From positions 1-31,077 of the forward strand of contig LSSN01000079.1 of NCBI GenBank assembly GCA_001970855.1: a stretch of DNA of 31,077 nucleotides. Direction: 5' to 3'. Shown in pieces: positions 11,460 through 21,773 of the stretch. Positions within the stretch are counted from its first letter, which is position 1. Each line of letters starts with the position of its first letter. Position numbers and translations under genes: made by a program. The stretch is from Smittium culicis. Taxonomy: Eukaryota > Kickxellomycota > Harpellomycetes > Harpellales > Legeriomycetaceae. Under the pieces are notes generated by a model. That model did no database searches. It was not told where the DNA came from and saw nothing but the letters and a program-made list of their open reading frames with translations.

Positions 11460-11849
11460 CCAGAATAAAGCTGATTTTAATATTAGAATAGTACTTTTAA
11501 AAGTTCTCTAATTGAATATTTAAATTATGGAAAGATATGTCACTTTTAAGAAAATAAGTTTAGGGGATAAATTAAAAAACTCTAAACCGATTAAGACTTC
11601 ATTATATATCAATTAAATAAATAATTTTATTTTTTATCTTAATTTATTAATTAATTGGATTATTAGATTAACTTAATTCAAAAAGTCTACATATTATTCA
11701 AAAGTATAAGATTAGATTGAAAAAGTATTCAAAAAATTGGAGAAATTAAACTAATAATTATTGATAAGAGTAACTTTTCCATTTGGCTAAAAAAAATCGA
11801 TTGGTTTTTATTTTTTATATCAAACACTAATTTTTTCTTGGATGGGCGA

Positions 11850-11905
11850 GGGGTATTAAGATTCTCTTTTTTTTTTCTGTAAGTTCGTTTTTAGACCTAA
11901 AGAAA
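11850..11905 (+). repeat. diverged dispersed repeat, copy 1
   Basis: Shares TATTAAGATTCTCTT and, after a T-rich or variable middle, TTTAGACCT with 19722-19770 in the same order and spacing. Boundaries and type are unknown. Confidence 0.45.
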
Positions 11906-12377
11906 ATTCCTTCTGCAGGAATAATAGGGTATTTTTCAAGATAAATTGTATCTATTTATTTACAGTTTATTGATAATATCTGGATCAAAATTATTAGATA
12001 TTTATTCCCCCCCACGAATCTCAGAAAAAAACATTTTGAAGAATTGAAAATCAAAACTTATATGTTATTAAATAGGGTTCATACTAGTAGTCAGGTACTG
12101 GATACGAATTTAAGCTTTATCAAGCTTTATTCTATTTAAAGAAAAAAATTAATGATTAATTGATATTTAAATTTACCCTAAACTTACTTTCAGTTGTATA
12201 TTTTTTAATTGAATTTTTATCATAATTAATATTGTGCTATATGTATATGGGTAGCTCTAGTAGTTTTTTTATACGAAAGAGTAAAGGTTGCGCGTAATTT
12301 TTGGATAAAATAAAATAATTTTGATATATAAGAATTTGATTCGTATTTACTTTTTTTTTTACTATAATTCACTTTTG

Positions 12378-12401
12378 CATAGCCTGTTATAGTAGGCTAT
12401 G
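12378..12401. repeat. 8-bp stem hairpin CATAGCCT/AGGCTATG
   Basis: A perfect 8-bp inverted repeat with an 8-base loop, followed by GGGG. There is no T-tract of terminator type and no flanking gene. Confidence 0.6.
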
Positions 12402-12628
12402 GGGGATTTTCTGCATATCATTTCGCATATCCTCATTTTTTATGATTTTAAAATTATTAGAATACTCGCTATGAATTTTTTTGAATTTCAACAAGTAGTT
12501 GTTAATAAAAATGACCAAAAAAAATAAAATTATAAAAACCCACCACTTTTACTAAAAATATCAGGTAAATTCAAAATTTATGAAAAAATTTTCGGATTTT
12601 CCCCCATTTCTCCGCCTAGAGTATATTT

Positions 12629-12646
12629 CCTAGAATTTTTTCTAGG
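12629..12646. repeat. 7-bp stem hairpin CCTAGAA/TTCTAGG
   Basis: A perfect 7-bp inverted repeat around a TTTT loop. A short site of unknown meaning. Confidence 0.55.
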
Positions 12647-13757
12647 TTAAAATTTGTGTTATTAAAATTTACAATAAAAAATAACTAAATACTGTTATAT
12701 TATTATCTAATATTGGGTTTTTTGTTCTTAAGGTTTTACATACTTATAAGTGGCACCTATTTTATTTCTTATTACGCATCATGCTGTTTTTTACACAAAA
12801 ATTACTACTATTTATACTAAAAATCTTCCTAGAATAAATTTTCTCATCGATATCACCAGTTAATTTAGTATCTCTGTAATAAATCTATAGCACAAAGCAT
12901 TAGAAAAAAAATGAATAGCCTAGTATTTATTATAATTATAACATTTAAAATAATAAATCTTCATAAAGAGAATTGACTTACAAAAAAGATCATAAAAAAA
13001 TTATAATTTTCTTATTTACCTCTATTATTAAGAATTAAGACCTTAATAGAAAGGAAAAAATAAAAATATAGAAAATTTGGATATATTCGAAACAATATCT
13101 GCAGTTAGAAAGTATCCACTAAGAAAAAACTTTGCACCAAAATGAAAATTAAACGTTTCTTAACTATTTAATCGTAAAATGTGATATTAAATTGTATTTT
13201 GATCCTTTTCTAAATTTAATTAGATTAAATTTTTTTTATGAATAGACTTTTCACAAGAAATTGTTCATTTTTATACAAAATAAATAAATAAATAAATAAA
13301 AAAGAATCAGCATTAAACGATCAATAATAGACTATCTTGCCAAAGTTGATTGTATTAATAGAAAAAAGTTCTGTAACTAGATATTTTATTAGTTTAAGGG
13401 AGTTTCACATGATAGGGCTAAACATGAATAAGTTTTAAAATCTCTAATTTTATTACTTTTTTTTGTCAAATATGCAATTTGTTCATAATTCTAATTTTAC
13501 AAGTTTTGCATAAAAATATACATTCGAAATAATCAGTTGGCCTTTTATCAGCTGTAGAATAAACTCTTGTAGTTATAAACACCCAATTCTAATTCAATTA
13601 GCATAAATATGACCCTTTTTTAATTGAATCGCTCAGTATAAAGTTTTCGTTTTTTGTGAATTTAAGAATAATAAATGCGTTTTTTGATATTAACCTCCTT
13701 AATCATTTAATTTTTTGTATATGTAGTTGTAAATATGAAATAAAAAAAATGTCCATA

Positions 13758-13859
13758 GGGCACACCGGAGTAGACTGCCAGGGAATTTTTATTTATTTAA
13801 TTGATCTATTTGTAATTAATTTAGTTATTTTTTATAACAATATAATCCGGGAAAAAAAG
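13758..13859 (+). mobile_element. retroposon-like repeat R1, copy 1 (diverged)
   Basis: Starts with a G+C-rich patch (GGCACACCGGAGTAGACTGC) that aligns with 27326-27360, then an AT-rich body, then ACAATATAATCCGGG and an A-7 tail. The order GC-rich head, AT-rich body, AATAAA-like signal, A-tail is shared with the copies at 14655 and 27326. It is the most diverged of the three. The 69-codon ORF that overlaps it is a by-product. Confidence 0.4.
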
Positions 13860-14654
13860 CTATAAACATGTGCGTGTTTATTTTTGAGAATGCAAATATG
13901 CGATTTTTAATTAATATATTATTCTTATTTCTTTATAATTGGAAATGTTATTTCAAGTTGCTTCGCTACATACTCTGATAAAAGCGGATATATAGATTAT
14001 CTGATTTTATAAATTCAATTATGGTTACTATCCAAAGTATCATTCCTGTAAATTTACATATAGTTTTTGTACGATTAAATTAGATCTCTTATTCCACATA
14101 AAGCTGCTATACTAATATTTTAAAAAAATTCAAAAATACTCACCACATAAGAACTTTGAGAATTTTTTTAGCAGTATAGGAAATGACCAGTTTAGCTTTG
14201 GATTGAAAAAAATAATTTCGTAAATATAAATATGATTCTAACTGTGCTTAAAAAAAGGGTTTTTTGTATTTTCTAATTTAAACTTTATTTATTCCTTCCA
14301 ATAATGAGTGTTTTTTTTTACTATCCATAGGTCTTATATTAACAGTTCCTAATAGCAATACATTTCGAGTTATTGGCAAAAATTTTAGAATATATTAGTT
14401 ATTGGTAATTTATTTCCTAGTAAAAATAGTAGAAATATAGGCTTTCTACTTCAAGTTGTGTGGTTATGTTCACATCATTACGATATTCGCCTTAATTAGC
14501 ATTGTGTATATATTTACGTATATTTCTATTCAAAAAATTTATTTACTAGCCGATTTTTTAATCAGTAGATTAAAAAAGTTCATTTTTATTTACTTATACT
14601 GTTGAGATGAAATCTTTAGGTAAAAATAAAAACAGCATACTTTGTATAGTATAT

Positions 14655-14750
14655 TATGCCTTGCACCGAATTGCCTATTTTTTTAGTTTTATTTGCCGCA
14701 TATTTTCTTTTATTGTTATCGTACCAATAAAATCCTGAGATTAAAAAATG
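14655..14750 (+). mobile_element. retroposon-like repeat R1, copy 2
   Basis: Aligns over its whole length with 27387-27494, including an identical core TATTGTTATCGTACCAATAA. The core holds an AATAAA signal, followed about 10 nt later by an A-run. That arrangement is expected for the 3' end of a transcript copied back into the genome (LINE, SINE or processed pseudogene). No coding capacity is evident. Confidence 0.5.
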
Positions 14751-14831
14751 TATAGTATTAGAGGAATTTAGTTATTACAAATTTGTTAATTTTTTTCGTG
14801 ATAGACTTATTTTTATATCTTATTATGTAAT

Positions 14832-14870
14832 TCATTTGTTAGGAGATTATTTTGAGACGTGAGAAACTTT
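14832..14870 (+). mobile_element. family-2 terminal motif, isolated right end
   Basis: GGAGATTATTTTGAGACGTG followed by AGAAACTTTTATAA matches the right inverted repeat of the complete family-2 element at 15974-16010. No matching left end was found nearby. Confidence 0.4.
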
Positions 14871-14885
14871 TATAAGTTGAATTAT

Positions 14886-14916
14886 TTGAGGGATTCTTCT
14901 AGGCGAGATCATTTTA
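14886..14916 (+). repeat. family-2 type end motif
   Basis: GAGGGATTCTTCTAGGCGAG then ATCATTTT resembles the dispersed motif also present at 15120, 16271 and 30554. Too short to delimit an element. Confidence 0.35.
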
Positions 14917-15054
14917 GAATTAAAGAGTTTCATTATTTAAGACCGATTATAAATACTACCCAATATAAATAAAATTTTTTATTATCAAGTCAAATTTTCG
15001 GTTAGAGATGAATACAGTAAAATTGAAATTAGTATTCAACTCAGAAAATAATAT

Positions 15055-15277
15055 TTAGCCGTAACTTGTGTAACTCTATTCAAAACCCCCCATATGTTGT
15101 TTTTGGGAGGTTAATAATGAATATGGGAAATTCTTAGGAGAAGCGGATCTTTTTTTCTTTGAAATTCTATTTGCTTATTTTTATTAGGTAAAGTTATTAA
15201 TTGTATTAGAATATTCATTCGATGATATTTATTATTTAGATTTAAAAATAAAAATAATGTTGCTAAGAGAAACTTAT
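15055..15277 (+). mobile_element. probable diverged family-2 element
   Basis: Positions 15118-15190 align with 15867-15940 inside the complete family-2 element, sharing TCTTTTTTTCTTTGAAATTC. The expected left end has a CCCCCCATATG block, and the expected right end reads GCTAAGAGAAACTTAT, similar to the family-2 right end. Length (~220 bp) fits the 210 bp complete copy. Its right border abuts the family-1 cluster at 15278. Borders are estimates. Confidence 0.4.
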
Positions 15278-15660
15278 CCCTTTCACGGGCGATAGACTAT
15301 TTTTGATCTACCAAATGTAGTCAACTGTATTCGATTATTATACTTAAATTCATAGACCATTTAACCCTTTCCCGTCCAATACTCTTAAAAAAAAAGCGAA
15401 TTTATTGATTCGATAGTCATTTATAAGATTCTTTATTATTTGCTTTTATTTTGAATTATACCAATACTTCTTAAGGCCTCGGAATTAAAGCATTTTAATT
15501 GAACGCTGTTGGCTATATTTGGTCATCCAAAAATATTCAACCGCGCGGAAAAGGGTTAAGTATTGATATATTTTATTATGGCAGCAAATAATAAATTTAC
15601 TTTTAAATCATAAACGAATCAATAAATTCGTTAGTTTTATCAGTTTTGGACGGGAAATGG
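15278..15660 (+). mobile_element. family-1 miniature element A (piggyBac-like ends), split by element B
   Basis: Left end CCCTTTCACGGGCGATAGAC; right end TTTTGGACGGGAAATGG. After subtracting the inserted element B and one TTAA it is about 188 bp, matching the other copies. The halves align with the uninterrupted copy at 27923-28111: the left half shares TTTGATCTAC, the right half shares CAGCAAATAATA and AAACGAATCA. Flanks are TTAT and ATAA, each one base from TTAA. Ends of the form CCC...GGG with TTAA flanks are typical of piggyBac-superfamily non-autonomous elements. There is no coding capacity. Confidence 0.7.
15365..15555 (-). mobile_element. family-1 miniature element B, nested in A
   Basis: A 191 bp element in reverse orientation, flanked by TTAA on both sides (15361-15364 and 15556-15559). 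Plus-strand left end is CCCTTTCCCGTCCAATACTC; the right end is CCGCGCGGAAAAGGG. Its reverse complement aligns end to end with the other copies. It splits element A at a TTAA, and A reads continuously when B and one TTAA are removed. This shows insertion with TTAA duplication and dates B as younger than A. No ORF. Confidence 0.8.
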
Positions 15661-15796
15661 ATAATAAAAATGCTTTAATTCCGAGGACTTATCATATATT
15701 GGCTTGTTGTTTAAAAATATCAAATGTTAAACTTCCTTATAAATCATCTACGAATCAACAAATTAATTTTTTTAGAGAGTATTGGACGGGAAAGAG
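15661..15796 (+). mobile_element. family-1 element C, right part only
   Basis: Aligns with the corresponding part of B (shared ATGCTTTAATTCCGAGG) and ends GTATTGGACGGGAAAGAG before TTAA at 15797-15800. The left third is missing; the sequence starts at the right border of A. Element A may have inserted into C and the remainder been lost. Confidence 0.6.
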
Positions 15797-15800
15797 TTAA

Positions 15801-16010
15801 TAGTGAAAGTTTCGCTCCTCGAAATAATCTCCCATATCAATAATTAAATATAGTTGAAATTATCAGTTATGAGAGGTTTTTTACAGCAAAAAGGTCTTTT
15901 TTTCCTTGAAATTTTATTTGTTAATTATCATATGGCATATTTATTGGCTAAAAAGTTTAATCGATTATATCGTATATTTGAGATTATTTCGAGGAGTGGA
16001 ACTTTTCCTA
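15801..16010 (+). mobile_element. family-2 miniature element, complete, TTAA-flanked
   Basis: A 210 bp element between TTAA at 15797-15800 and TTAA at 16011-16014, with terminal inverted repeats of about 37 bp. The left repeat starts TAGTGAAAGTTTCGCTCCTC; the right, read inverted, starts TAGGAAAAGTTCCACTCCTC. The repeats agree at about 6 of every 7 bases. The left TTAA is shared with the end of family-1 element C, so one element inserted at the other's target. The TTAA preference suggests mobilisation by a piggyBac-type enzyme. The 68-codon ORF across it (15854-16060) is a shadow and crosses the element border. Confidence 0.75.
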
Positions 16011-16221
16011 TTAACAATTTCCTACTGATCGTCTTTACTTTTAGTTTTAAACATTTTTAGAAAATAGCATCAAATGAATTGCCTGACACATCCAGTAGCT
16101 TTATCTAATTAGTAAAAGCAAATATAATTTCCGAGAAAAACAGTTCTCTCAAAACAATATCGCATATGCTAATTGAATTTAAACCCTATATAAAATTTTA
16201 AGCGAAGGAAAATTTTAATTG

Positions 16222-16307
16222 TTAACATCCCGTTCCTCATAAGAATCACCGATAAAATATCTGGTAATAATATGGAAGATTCTTAGCGAAGAGAGCACTT
16301 TAGCGAA
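16222..16307. repeat. short foldback with family-2 like ends
   Basis: TTAA at 16222-16225 is followed by a left end CATCCCGTTCCTCATAAGAA, and the right side holds GGAAGATTCTTAGCGAAGAG then AGCACTTTAG. AAGAATC and GATTCTT pair as an inverted repeat. The right motif (16271-16307) matches 30554-30590 at about 30 of 36 positions by eye. It may be a shrunken family-2 derivative. Confidence 0.45.
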
Positions 16308-16381
16308 CTTCAATGTTATAGGCTTGTGTTTTCAATATTTTTAAGTATTATTGGCGAAATTGAAAAGGCAATTCGATATTT

Positions 16382-16526
16382 CTATTTGGAAAATTCTAAA
16401 TGAAAAAAGTTAGTAATTGCAGCTAATACTTATTCAACCAAACATTAAAAAACAAGTAATAATTGGCTGTATTTTTATTTAAATTTGATTTTTCTATCTA
16501 TTTATTTCATCTTGAAATTATTACTT
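16382..16526 (-). repeat. dispersed repeat R3, copy 1
   Basis: The reverse complement aligns with 28166-28306 over about 145 bp, with long shared blocks (TAATAATTTCA, ATAGATAGAAAAATCAAA, CAGCCAATTATTA, TTAGCTGCAA, CCAAATAGAAA). Within it, CAAGTAATAATT (near 16454) and AATTATTACTTG (near 16515) form a perfect 12-bp inverted repeat. Its outer edge also carries the family-2 type motif. Probably a non-autonomous mobile element. Confidence 0.65.
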
Positions 16527-17100
16527 GCTTTTCAAAAGGCGCTTATTTCTTATTGGATATTAATTTTTAATGATACTTGATACATTGCAACCTATTATGC
16601 TAAAAAGTCTCTTATGTAAAGAGTCTCACATTTATATATTTCATTGAGGAGCCTATATTTGCTAAATAAAAGCAATAATGTTATTAATTTCTTTTTTATT
16701 GTGATTTTATACACTGTAGCACTTCAAGCTATAAAATTGTCCCTCCATTAAGAATTTTCTATATTACACTTATTCTTAGCTTCAATTATCTAAACCCTTA
16801 GTTATAGTTTACATAAATTGTAATCGCATATGTTTAATTTATGTATGTGAATATAGCTGATTCAAGAGTATTTTTAATTTCTAACTTTTATTTAGTAATT
16901 ATATTTTTATTTAAATAATGTTTTTTTAATTTTTTATCTATTGGCTCTGTTAATTAATTAAACACTATAAAAGTTATTAATTCTTATAGATTTAAAAGGC
17001 GCGTAGCTATTTCGGGTGTATTTTCATTTTTTTATAAATATTAAACTACAATTTTTGGCTAATCTAGCATATTTTTCAAATTCATTTTATTATTGTATAA

Positions 17101-17290
17101 CCCTTTCAATGGCCAACAGTCTTGAAAATTTATTAAAATCATAATTGGATATACCAAATAAAAGTTATTATCTGTTAGGTACATCGAAATAGATATCCAA
17201 TAAGATTTTATTATTTTTATTAATTTATCGGTTTTTCATTTGGCTGGATAATTTTGGTGGTTCAACAAATACCAACCGCTCCTGAAAGGG
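17101..17290 (-). mobile_element. family-1 miniature element D
   Basis: A 190 bp element with ends CCCTTTCAATGGCCAACAG and CCAACCGCTCCTGAAAGGG, flanked by ATAA on the left and TTAA on the right. Length, end sequence and orientation match element B, though the interior is more diverged. No ORF. Confidence 0.65.
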
Positions 17291-17335
17291 TTAACAACGG
17301 ACGAAAACACTGTGAATAATTTTAATATAGAAAAT

Positions 17336-17394
17336 AGGTATATGCTCCTCAATAATCTTCAATAATATTTAGATTCGTTTGGAGTCATATACCT
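17336..17394. repeat. 59-bp hairpin with family-2 like arms
   Basis: AGGTATATG-CTCC (17336-17348) pairs with GGAG-T-CATATACCT (17381-17394), 13 of 13 positions with one bulged base. The left arm continues CTCAATAATCTTC, similar to the family-2 terminal repeat (CTCGAAATAATCTCC). It looks like two family-2 ends joined with almost no interior. Confidence 0.55.
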
Positions 17395-19474
17395 TTTCGA
17401 AGAACTATTCGCTAATAGTCATAAATTTTCTGTTCAAGATCTATTAATTAATGAAACCAATCAAATCTGCCAAATTAGCCAATAATTAGATATGGTAACG
17501 TTAACAGTGAAAATTTATTAAAAATAAACTTCGATTCTAAGAGTCATCATAAAATCGAGATCAATGATGAATAATAAAATAGAGCAGGAAATAACTGAGT
17601 CTAAGCGAATAAAGCAAAAAAATTAGCGGCTCATAGCTTTGGATGAAAACTACTTTAAAAATAGAAGTAAATAAACTTATTAAAAATGAAAACTTAAGAA
17701 TATTTTAATAACTGATAAAAAAATACACTAAATTATTTTTTCCAGGGTAGACTATGAGTGCAGCATTTTTCGACTTTTAACATCTAATAATTTTTCTTTT
17801 GATATTTTTATTGCTGCTTATTTTCATTTCATTTTAATCCCTTTAGTCACTTTTATCTTAGTATAATTATAAACATTATTATATTCTAAAAAAAAATTAG
17901 ATATTTTGACGAAAAAATTTTTTTGAATGTCACAGTTTATTTTGAAAATCGCTATTTTAAGGCTTTAGTTAACTATAAAAATTTAAATAAATTAACTTTT
18001 CACGTATACTTTTACACTAGATTGCATCTTATGATAACATAATTTCATTTAAGTAAATAGATCATTTATAATACAAAGACGAATGTTTTTTTACAATAGC
18101 ATATTTGGACAATTATAATCACATTTTTTTTCAATCTTGGCTCGTTAGAATACAAATCTAGAACCAATTTTTTATATAATTTTAGAATTGAATAAAAACC
18201 GAATTTTTAATACGTATATGTAGTACCAAAAATCCTCCAATTGAAAAAATCAGCTGAATTTACATAATACAATACCTTTTTACATATTTTTATAGCTGAT
18301 ATTTTTTATTTTATTCTCAAGGCATTTATTGAGAGTAATTTGTAAGTTTATAAAAACTTATTAATTTTTTTTATAAAATCATAGTTATAGCGATTTTTTC
18401 AAGGGCTACTCCAATACATTAAAGGCTCAATTCTCACAAATTATTGGTTAAAAGATTATTTTTAACCTATTTTAGTCTTGTCAGGATGAATGGTTATTTA
18501 ATATTTGGTTAGCATAATAAAAAACTAACATATGTTTGCTGAAGTCATTTTAAAACTATATTTTAAAAAAATAAGCTTTAAATATATTAGCAACACTATT
18601 TTTTTTCGTAATTATGTAAAATTAAGCAAATAAAATGCTTTATTCTGTCTCTAATATATTTTTTTTATTGAAAATTAATTCATGGAAAGAAACTTTTTCT
18701 AGTATACTTTTACAGTAATATCCTAATATTTTCAATTTCAATTGACAAATGAGCAAGTTAATCATTATTAGTATTAGTTTTATCAGTAAATACAAATAAT
18801 TATTTCTATCAGAAACTATGAAAAAAATGTTACGATACTATAAAGAATCTCCGATAATAACTGTAGCATGAAAGATCTTAAATTCAATCACCTAACCAAA
18901 AGGCTATTCTGTGTTTGTCTTTTTTTTTCTTGTAGAGCTTAGATGCTATATGATAAATAATATTGTATTGATATGTTATACAAAATTAACTTGGGAAATC
19001 GGTAACTTGTATTTTTTTATTTTAAATCCTGGACACTTATATTACTTATATTTTATTTTTTTATTTTATAAGCCAATCGATTTTTTTAAGCATATAGCGT
19101 AATAACAACTTTAAAATACATTGCTAAACAGATGATTAAGTGATATATCATTATTGGAATACCCTTAACCTCAATTTTAATCGTTTTATTAAAAATAAGA
19201 TCAACCTTGAATAAAATCGAAATTAACTAAGTTATGTCACAGAATTTGAAATTTTTCCATATTACCATCTTTTTTATTTTTATTATAAAATAAATAATCC
19301 ATTTTTTTATTTCTAATGAGTTTAATACTTCAAAATTCAAGTTAAATGACTAAAGCCTTTTAATAAGAATAAAATATTAATTCTTGCTACTTGGATCGAC
19401 AATAGCCTTTATTGTGATTTTTCTTATATAGATAACTTTCGCTAATACAATATATAACTAGAGCACTATATTAA

Positions 19475-19492
19475 AAGAGAGAGAGAGAGAGA
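19475..19492. repeat. AG dinucleotide tract
   Basis: A perfect run of nine AG/GA steps, a purine-only microsatellite. Confidence 0.85.
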
Positions 19493-19721
19493 TAGCAGTT
19501 AGCTTTAATAAAAAAGAGCCTTTAAATATATAAATTAGCTAAATTATTATACTCGCTACGCAAAATACTACATAATTTTATAATTAATTTGGGTACATTC
19601 TTAGCGCTTGATTTTTCTATATTATTGCCTAGAATATTAAATAGCTGTATAAATATCTTTAAAAAAATATTAATCATGCTTACGTGTGTGTATTTATAGC
19701 ATCTTAATATCAGTTATTTAG

Positions 19722-19770
19722 GTGCATTAAGATTCTCTTATAGTAGTAAAGCTGCTTTAGACCTTAAATT
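19722..19770 (+). repeat. diverged dispersed repeat, copy 2
   Basis: Shares the ATTAAGATTCTCTT ... TTTAGACCT order with 11850-11905; ACAGTTT also recurs downstream in both. Type unknown. Confidence 0.45.
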
Positions 19771-21740
19771 TTACAATTTCTACTAACAGTTTGTATATTC
19801 TTACCTGAAGAATTAAATTCACGAGACTAATTAAATACTAAAATGTATATGCACTAAATTATAGTAAATTATAACTATAAAAAACTTCTCTTTTAACGGA
19901 TATACGCCATTTAATTTGTATTTTATCGTGTAATCTTATTAAACTTTTTAATTGAATTTAGATCTTATTGTACATTTTTTTCTATATTTTAGTCTGACTG
20001 CCATATCTTATAATTAAAGATTGATAATTATATTTAATTTATAGCACGATACACACGTTTTATTAAAAAGACCATGAATATGTCGTAGAGTGATTTAGCG
20101 GCAGATTACAAAGAAATAAACTATATTAAAGGTAAATTGATAAGAACCTAGCGAAAAAAAAAGAATTTTTTTTTAGATTTGCGTTATTTATTTATTTTGA
20201 AATTTTGAAATTTTTAATATAAAGAGCGACTTATTTTATAAAGATAAGAAAAGGGTCGAAAGCATTAAAGTCTGTCTTATAAAATGAAATACAAAAATAA
20301 TAATACTAACATTGAATCAGAAAATATACGACTTTTAGCTCGCCGAATTTGTATAAAAAAGCTAGAAATTCCCTAGAACTTTTGGCATGTCTTCTGAAAA
20401 AAATATTATAAATTAAAATAAAATACCATCATACTTTTTATAGTTTTAGATATAGATTTTATAAATAACAAATAAATAAGTGTAAAGTATAAAAAAGAGT
20501 AAAAAGTAATTAAATCTTAAATCATATAAATATACTTCATTAAATTTTTTTAAATTTTGATGCTATTTAAAACTTTTAACTTAAAACCTTAAAACTTATT
20601 TTTAATTTTTATTACCTTATTTTTGAACAAAAAATTCTTTATAATTCATCAAATTAAAATCCTTACTTGAAAATAAATGCTGCTTTTTATTAATAGCTAC
20701 CACAAATACAGTTCTTTTTCAGCTAAAGAATTAGAAATAACTAATAAGAATTTATATATTGGTATTTTTTATTATAATAATTTAACCAGAATAATATTTT
20801 TCACTTCAATATATTGTATTCAATTTTTAATATAATATAATTAATAATATAATGTTTTGTTTTATAGAAAATTTTTAAATACTTTCAAGATCAATATAAT
20901 TTGCGCTATTTTTTATTTTTAACTATATAAAAATGGAGGATTTTTGATAAAAAAATATCAGGTGGATTATTTACAAGTAAAAATGGTTGCTTTAATGTGG
21001 AAAAAGTAGGCATACCACAATTTATCTCGAAATATAAATAGATCTAAGCTACATAAAATAACTAAAATATACAATTGTGTTTATTCAGATAATTTAATAG
21101 TAATAATCTAATTATATAAAAAAATTCGAAGATAAAAAAAAACTCAAGGAAAAATTAAATAAACAAATAAAAATTTTTTGAGGTTTTTAAAAACCATCAA
21201 TTTGGTGTTTATTGCTTAAAATTGTAATAATTTAAATACTAGAGCTTCTAAAAAAAATGATATTTAAAAATAGTACTTATATACCTTAGCATAACCCATT
21301 TGTATATACAAGCTCCCATATAATCTAAGCGCAAAATTTATTTAATACTATTAGATTCTAAATTTCAGATTATATATACTTTCTGTCATATCATTAAGCT
21401 ATTTTTTCCTGTTATTAATATATTTAAAGAGTTAAATAAAAGAAAATCAAATTGTTTTAATTTTAATTCGTCATTTTTTCCTGTGCATTTGCAAGTTTTT
21501 TTTAATTGAAACTTATTTTCATGCTATTTTCTATATATGTTACGATAAATATTATATTACGTGCTAAAAAAATTATTATTATAAATTTTATAACAAGTTA
21601 ACAGCTTTTTTTTACCATAATAAACTTATTCGCTGTAATTTTGTCTATTAACAGACTTTTATGGATTTTTTATCGTATGAAACTTTTTAATGATATACAT
21701 GAAATTTTCAATAATTATTCAAAATAATTTTCATTTTGAA

Positions 21741-21748
<8 letters not shown>

Positions 21749-21771
<23 letters not shown>

Positions 21772-21773
21772 TT
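21749..21773. repeat. TA dinucleotide tract
   Basis: About twelve AT repeats following an A-11 run. Confidence 0.85.

Larger units (their letters stand above)
11460..13757. other. intergenic, short hairpins only
   Basis: No supported gene. Contents are the first member of a diverged repeat pair at 11850-11905, a C-7 run at 12007-12013, two short perfect hairpins (12378-12401 and 12629-12646), and an AAAT tract at about 13279-13302. Confidence 0.4.

Noticed and set aside
15854..16060. 68-codon plus-strand ORF
   Set aside because: It lies across the family-2 miniature element and passes its right border and TTAA; composition is that of the repeat.
18911..19102. 63-codon plus-strand ORF with hydrophobic peptide
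   Set aside because: T-rich DNA translates to Phe/Leu/Ile/Tyr by default; no G+C rise, no ATG context or homology signal.
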